From JBDKTK01 sp964556675 (GTDB lineage Bacteria > Desulfobacterota > Syntrophia > Syntrophales > UBA4778): 8,249 nucleotides of DNA. Position numbers and translations under genes: made by a program. The stretch spans positions 1 to 8,249 of the forward strand of contig CAZKYN010000154.1 of the NCBI GenBank assembly GCA_964556675.1, in the 5' to 3' direction. The notes beneath the pieces were generated by a model. It was not told where the DNA came from and ran no database searches. It saw nothing but the letters and a program-made list of their open reading frames with translations. How positions within the stretch are numbered: the first letter of the stretch is position 1; every line of letters begins with the position of its first letter. This document shows, piece by piece, positions 5,348-8,249 of this stretch.

Positions 5348-6448
5348 ATGTCCAGAAATATGACGAAGAATAATTTAAAAGATTCTCATAAGACCATGGA
5401 TCTGAATCAACTTGGATGGAACGCGTTTTTTGAACGGGATTTTTCACCTCTGAGGGAACAGGGTCTTGTCCCCGGCAGGATAGTCCGTGAGACGCACCAT
5501 CTTTATGACGTGTTTACGACAGGCGGCCGATGCCCGGCCCAGATAAGCGGCCTCTTTCATTACAGGGCTGCAGTAAGATCCGATTACCCGACAATCGGCG
5601 ACTGGGTTGCCATGATCGAAAGCGACGGGACATATATTATAGAGAAAGTCCTCGCACGGCAAAGCTCCTTCTCCCGCAAAAGCGCCGGAAGCCAACTCGG
5701 TGAGCAGATCATAGCAGCCAATATTGACATGCTTTTCATAGTCAACGCCCTTGACGGGGGCAGGAATTTCAATATGCGGGGCATTGAAAGATATCTCGCC
5801 ATGGCAGAAGAAGGCGCTATAAGGCCCGTGATTGTCCTTAACAAATCAGACCTGTGCCGGGACAGGGGACAGGCATTGCGCGAGGCAAGTGTTTGTGCAA
5901 ACCTGCCGGTCCATCTTGTAAGCGCGTTTACAGGAGAGGGCCTCAATGAACTGATCGAAAGCTGCGGCGCGGCCACAGTCGCCTTGACAGGTCCGTCCGG
6001 CGTGGGGAAGTCCGCCCTCATCAATGCCATGCTGGGAAAGGAAATTGCCCGGACCGGGGTCCAGAGGCAGTATGACCTGCGAGGCAGGCACACAACAACC
6101 CACAAAGAAATCTTCTTTCTTGAGGGCGGCATGATGCTCATTGACACCCCCGGACTGAAGGAACTTGGGCTCTGGGCGGATAAAGACAGCGTCAATGGCG
6201 CATTCGCGGACATTTATGAGATAGGAAGGGGATGCAGATTCAATGACTGCGCCCACCTTGGAGAACCGGGATGCGAGGTCAGGAAGGCTCTCGATGATGG
6301 AAGGATCGATCATGCACGATATGAGAATTATCTGAGCATGAGAAGCGAGGTATCATTTCTTGATTCAAAGGTGGATGTGCGGTCACGTCTTGAACGGAAG
6401 GCGAAGGAGAAGAAGTTATCAAAGCTTATTAAAAAATTTTACAAATAA
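5348..6448 (+). CDS. rsgA: small ribosomal subunit biogenesis GTPase RsgA
   Basis: 366 residues from ATG 5348. RsgA is a circularly permuted GTPase that binds the immature 30S subunit and checks its maturation; its GTPase is stimulated by the ribosome. The order of motifs proves the permutation: NKSD (G4, 165-168) comes before GPSGVGKS (G1, P-loop, 215-222), then the RGRHTTTH G2 region and DTPG (G3, 266-269). The N-terminal OB-fold region is seen around GRIVRETHHLYDVFT and PTIGDWV. The C-terminal zinc motif is C296-x4-C301-x-H303-x5-C309, as in the family. A basic tail (KAKEKKLSKLIKKFYK) ends the protein and may bind rRNA. The length is normal, and no residue of the core motifs is missing. 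Transcription may come from the promoter at 5096. A strong terminator follows 37 bp after the stop codon. The gene is GC-richer than the island to its left, in line with a core chromosomal gene. Confidence 0.96.
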   Translation: MSRNMTKNNLKDSHKTMDLNQLGWNAFFERDFSPLREQGLVPGRIVRETHHLYDVFTTGGRCPAQISGLFHYRAAVRSDYPTIGDWVAMIESDGTYIIEKVLARQSSFSRKSAGSQLGEQIIAANIDMLFIVNALDGGRNFNMRGIERYLAMAEEGAIRPVIVLNKSDLCRDRGQALREASVCANLPVHLVSAFTGEGLNELIESCGAATVALTGPSGVGKSALINAMLGKEIARTGVQRQYDLRGRHTTTHKEIFFLEGGMMLIDTPGLKELGLWADKDSVNGAFADIYEIGRGCRFNDCAHLGEPGCEVRKALDDGRIDHARYENYLSMRSEVSFLDSKVDVRSRLERKAKEKKLSKLIKKFYK

Positions 6449-6485
6449 TCTGTTTCATCCGGCCTTTGCCAGAATTTAGCACGAA

Positions 6486-6527
6486 AAAGAAGAGGGGTTA
6501 CGAAATCATTCGTAACCCCTCTTCTTT
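6486..6527. terminator. bidirectional intrinsic terminator between rsgA and the tRNA operon
   Basis: A perfect 19-bp stem (6486-6504 with 6509-6527) closes a 4-nt loop (ATCA). Reading plus, it is followed by ATTTAT after a U-containing stem end. Reading minus, the stem runs into a run of five U before CGTG. It therefore ends both the rsgA transcript and the convergent tRNA transcript. Confidence 0.9.
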
Positions 6528-6532
6528 ATTTA

Positions 6533-6607
6533 TGGTAGTCCCACGGAGAGTTGAACTCCGGTTTCCGGCGTGAGAGGCCAGCGTCCTAACCACTAGACGA
6601 TGGGACC
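6533..6607 (-). tRNA. tRNA-Glu(CUC)
   Basis: 75 nt including an encoded CCA. The cloverleaf is complete: acceptor GGTCCCA/TGGGACT, D arm GTC...GAC, anticodon stem CTGGC/GCCGG with anticodon CTC (bases 6574-6572), and T arm CGGAG/CTCCG with loop TTCAACT. It decodes GAG codons for glutamate. The first acceptor pair is G1-U72, a wobble pair. It lies 2 nt after tRNA-Gln in the same transcript, which ends at the terminator at 6486-6527. Confidence 0.96.
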
Positions 6608-6609
6608 AT

Positions 6610-6683
6610 TGGCTGGGGGACTAGGATTCGAACCTAGGTAGCCAGATCCAGAGTCTAGAGTCCTGCCGCTAGACGATCCCCCA
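6610..6683 (-). tRNA. tRNA-Gln(CUG)
   Basis: 74 nt including an encoded CCA. Acceptor TGGGGGA/TCCCCCA has the U1-A72 pair typical of tRNA-Gln and discriminator G. D arm is GTC...GAC, anticodon stem CTAGA/TCTGG with anticodon CTG (bases 6651-6649), and T arm CTAGG/CCTAG with loop TTCGAAT. It decodes CAG codons for glutamine. It is the first gene of the two-tRNA unit. Confidence 0.96.
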
Positions 6684-6704
6684 GTAATTGTCGAAAGAAG
6701 CGAT

Positions 6705-6733
6705 TTTTTAAAGAATTCGGCCCGAAATGTCAA
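6705..6733 (-). promoter_or_regulatory. promoter of the tRNA-Gln/tRNA-Glu operon
   Basis: On the minus strand, a perfect TTGACA (6733-6728) is followed by a 17-bp spacer and TAAAAA (6710-6705, 4 of 6). The transcript would start near 6698, about 15 nt before tRNA-Gln, as expected for a stable-RNA operon. Confidence 0.75.
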
Positions 6734-6823
6734 GATGAAAGTATGGAAGCCCGGATTTCGGGACCTCCTGCAGGTAATTTAATAGAAAACTGCGGGAACG
6801 GACAGCAAAAAATTTAGACGCCG

Positions 6824-7972
6824 TCAGTGCTTTCCGGCGACTTTCCCGGCGATCTCGGGGATGCCGGCCAGCAGGCTCTCCTCTTTGCCCACAGGGCACT
6901 TCAGCGAGCCCATGCCGATCGCCTCCATCGTGCCCATGTCCGTCCTCTTCACGGTCAAGACGTAAGTGTTGCCCAGAAGGGCGAGCTTTCCGGTGACTAT
7001 CTCGTTGGCGGCAAGCCAGTTGCCGAGCTGCACCGCCCGCTTCTCGTCCGCCAGGCCCGATCTCTGCAGCTTGATTTCATGCATTATATGATTGAGGTCT
7101 TCGCGGCTTATCAGGATGAACCGGCCGTTCCTGTGAAGCTCTTCGCGCAGGGCGTCGGAGAGGATCAGGGAGGCGACCTCCAGGTGTTTAACGGAATCGA
7201 AGTCATAGACCACCAGCCTTGTCCTGCCCGGATGCCTGTCCGGGGGCTTCCCGGTGATTTCCGTCTGGTCCGTTTTGCCCGGGAGGGCTTCGGGAGGGCG
7301 CTGGGCCTTTTTGATTCCGCCTTTGCTCCCGTTTTCAGTCTTCAGGGCTATTTTCCCCCTGCGGACCGCCGTTTCAAACAGGTCGGCCTTGGCCGACAGG
7401 AATATATCTCTGTAGGCCTCCTTTATGTCCCTCTGGTACTCCTTTCTCATTCCTTCAGTGTCCTGCCTTCGCGAGACATGGTCGGAGGCGGTGTACTTCT
7501 TCCCCGTTTTCCTGTTGATCAGGACCATTTTCCAGTACATGAGGGTGGACGCGCCCCGCTCCACGACGAGGACGTAATCGGCGCGGACGGCCCGGGCCGC
7601 CCCGCGGGCCAGGGAATAATTGCCCGCCGTCCACTGCCACCCGGCGATTTTCTCGTCTCCCTGCGCCCTCGCGAGATCCGCCTGCAGGACGACTTCGTAT
7701 ATCCCTTTTTGCTGGAGGATGCCGCTCACCATTGAATACGAGAGCTTTGCATACTCGTCGTCGGAGAGGGCGGAGAGGGCGGAGAGGGCGGAGAGGGCCC
7801 AATATGTCCGGGGTTGGGAAGCGGTCACGGGCAGGACAAGCACCCGCAACTTTGCCGAAAGGGGCGGTTCGGGGATCTTCTTGAACTCAATCTTGTGGTG
7901 GGCGGCGCAGCCGGAAAAAAGGAAGAGTATGAGAACGGCGGTTGCGGCCTTTGCGAATGGTCTCCTGGGCAT
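6824..7972 (-). CDS. outer-membrane lipoprotein with CsgG/LpoB-like C-terminal domain
   Basis: 382 residues from ATG 7972. The start is chosen because CCGGAG lies 6 nt upstream; a longer frame from TTG 8014 would have almost no leader after the predicted transcription start. A lipoprotein signal is clear: basic MPRRPFAK, a hydrophobic stretch, and lipobox LFSGC with Cys22. Ala follows the Cys, which favours outer-membrane sorting. Residues about 30-170 form one alpha/beta module (LRVLVLPV..., ADYVLVVERG, INRKTGKKY). A Lys/Pro/Gly-rich linker (about 205-249) follows. Residues about 250-360 (RLVVYDFDS, GRFILISREDL, NWLAANEIVTGKL, YVLTVKRTD) resemble the CsgG/LpoB/HfaB fold. Proteins of this kind act in export pores or as activators of peptidoglycan synthases; which applies here is unknown. 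An in-frame ALS-ALS-ALS-ALS repeat sits in the first module. The gene is GC-rich and transcribed alone from the promoter at 8028-8056. Confidence 0.85.
   Translation of the reverse strand: MPRRPFAKAATAVLILFLFSGCAAHHKIEFKKIPEPPLSAKLRVLVLPVTASQPRTYWALSALSALSALSDDEYAKLSYSMVSGILQQKGIYEVVLQADLARAQGDEKIAGWQWTAGNYSLARGAARAVRADYVLVVERGASTLMYWKMVLINRKTGKKYTASDHVSRRQDTEGMRKEYQRDIKEAYRDIFLSAKADLFETAVRRGKIALKTENGSKGGIKKAQRPPEALPGKTDQTEITGKPPDRHPGRTRLVVYDFDSVKHLEVASLILSDALREELHRNGRFILISREDLNHIMHEIKLQRSGLADEKRAVQLGNWLAANEIVTGKLALLGNTYVLTVKRTDMGTMEAIGMGSLKCPVGKEESLLAGIPEIAGKVAGKH
7763..7798. repeat. four perfect copies of a 9-bp tandem repeat inside the lipoprotein gene
   Basis: GGAGAGGGC is repeated four times without error. 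On the coding (minus) strand each unit encodes Ala-Leu-Ser, giving four ALS units. Because the unit is a multiple of three, replication slippage would change protein length by three residues without frameshift. Confidence 0.95.
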
Positions 7973-7978
7973 CGTCAT

Positions 7979-7984
7979 CTCCGG
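7979..7984 (-). promoter_or_regulatory. ribosome binding site deciding the lipoprotein start
   Basis: CCGGAG on the minus strand ends 6 nt before the ATG at 7972. It abuts the in-frame ATG at 7978, too close to serve that codon, so 7972 is the likely start. Confidence 0.7.
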
Positions 7985-8027
7985 ACAGGTCTGATGTCGA
8001 ACTTGAGTGTGCAATTGTACTCAATAG

Positions 8028-8056
8028 CAAATATGCCTGGATCGCGGGAAAGTCAA
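8028..8056 (-). promoter_or_regulatory. promoter of the lipoprotein gene
   Basis: On the minus strand, TTGACT (8056-8051, 5 of 6) and TATTTG (8033-8028, 4 of 6) are separated by exactly 17 bp. The transcript would start near 8021, leaving a leader of about 49 nt before the ATG at 7972. Confidence 0.6.
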
Positions 8057-8249
8057 GCCTGTTCCTGGTTTCAGGAAAATATATCAGGTGGTAAAGAGAA
8101 TTGCGGTTGGGCGATTAAGGCGCGGGTGGTGAAACAGGGCGGTTTCAACAATACTTCAAAAAACCTGGACCCCCGCTTTCGCGGGGGTGACACCTTGGTG
8201 CAATATAGTAACATAGTTTACAAAACAGTACAGGTACATGGTTTACACT
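8057..8249. other. right-edge intergenic stretch without a recognised gene
   Basis: No convincing ORF is seen on either strand. The stretch contains a 6-bp inverted repeat TGAAAC/GTTTCA (8130-8135/8142-8147), the REP-like hairpin at 8169-8188, and GTTTACA twice (8216-8222 and 8241-8247) flanking GTAC-AG-GTAC (8228-8237). It is cut by the window edge. Confidence 0.5.
8169..8188. repeat. REP-like GC-rich hairpin
   Basis: A perfect 8-bp stem ACCCCCGC/GCGGGGGT (8169-8176/8181-8188) closes a TTTC loop, flanked by CTGG on the left and GACA on the right. The form 'CTGGA-C-rich-GC-TTTC-GC-G-rich-TGACA' resembles the dispersed palindromic units common in intergenic DNA of many proteobacteria. Only one copy is in this window, and it has no U-run, so it is not a good terminator. 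Confidence 0.6.

Noticed and set aside
5584..6213. 209-codon minus-strand ORF
   Set aside because: Antisense shadow of rsgA; low-complexity Ser/Leu/Pro-rich translation, while rsgA shows all family motifs in the other strand.
6750..6765. CCCG...CGGG hairpin as terminator of the lipoprotein gene
   Set aside because: The stem is only about 4-5 bp with no U-run, and it lies just upstream of the tRNA -35 box, so it is not convincing.
6827..7735. 302-codon plus-strand ORF
   Set aside because: It lies antisense to the lipoprotein gene in very GC-rich DNA; its translation has no recognisable domain, while the minus strand has lipobox, ribosome site, promoter and domain signatures.

Overview
The window looks like a bacterial chromosome segment, most likely from a Gram-negative bacterium. 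The evidence is a lipobox-type outer-membrane lipoprotein with a CsgG/LpoB-like domain, an RsgA GTPase, sigma70-like promoters and a tandem tRNA-Gln/tRNA-Glu unit. The overall style fits Desulfobacterota ('Deltaproteobacteria') or a neighbouring phylum. This is an impression from gene content and the REP-like hairpin near the right edge, not proof.

Left part (1-2073, moderate GC, plus strand): the C-terminal part of an AAA+ ATPase that enters from outside the window. It is followed 67 bp later by a complete DUF2779 protein, a fusion of a Cas4/RecB-like Fe-S PD-(D/E)XK nuclease with a DEDD-type exonuclease-like domain. The two may be co-transcribed.

Middle part (about 2074-5044, clearly AT-richer): an accessory island. 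It holds a stand-alone PD-(D/E)XK nuclease gene with its own promoter, a short 55-codon ORF, and a gene made almost entirely of nine WG-type repeats. A perfect 65-bp direct repeat (3510-3574 and 4980-5044, offset 1470 bp) brackets the short ORF and the WG gene, so this module looks acquired, duplicated or excisable as a unit. The second repeat copy also carries a diverged inverted partner (4954-4970), giving it a palindromic, MITE-like look. A minus-strand coding remnant with a CxxC motif may overlap the 3' end of the WG gene.

Right part (5045-8249): a strong promoter and Shine-Dalgarno precede an ORF of only 16 codons, followed by rsgA (small-subunit ribosome biogenesis GTPase). A 19-bp perfect-stem bidirectional terminator separates rsgA from the convergent tRNA-Gln(CUG)-tRNA-Glu(CUC) operon, which has its own TTGACA promoter. 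Further right, on the minus strand, a GC-rich gene encodes a lipoprotein with a CsgG-like C-terminal domain and an in-frame four-copy 9-bp tandem repeat. Its promoter and start codon can be placed. The right edge holds a REP-like GC-rich hairpin and otherwise no gene.

The most unusual signals are the 65-bp repeat pair around the WG module, the inverted arm beside copy 2, the full expression cassette driving a 16-aa ORF, and the clustering of AAA+ ATPase, Cas4-like/exonuclease fusion and stand-alone PD-(D/E)XK nuclease. The cluster would be compatible with a nucleic-acid-processing or defence locus, but nothing in the sequence proves that.
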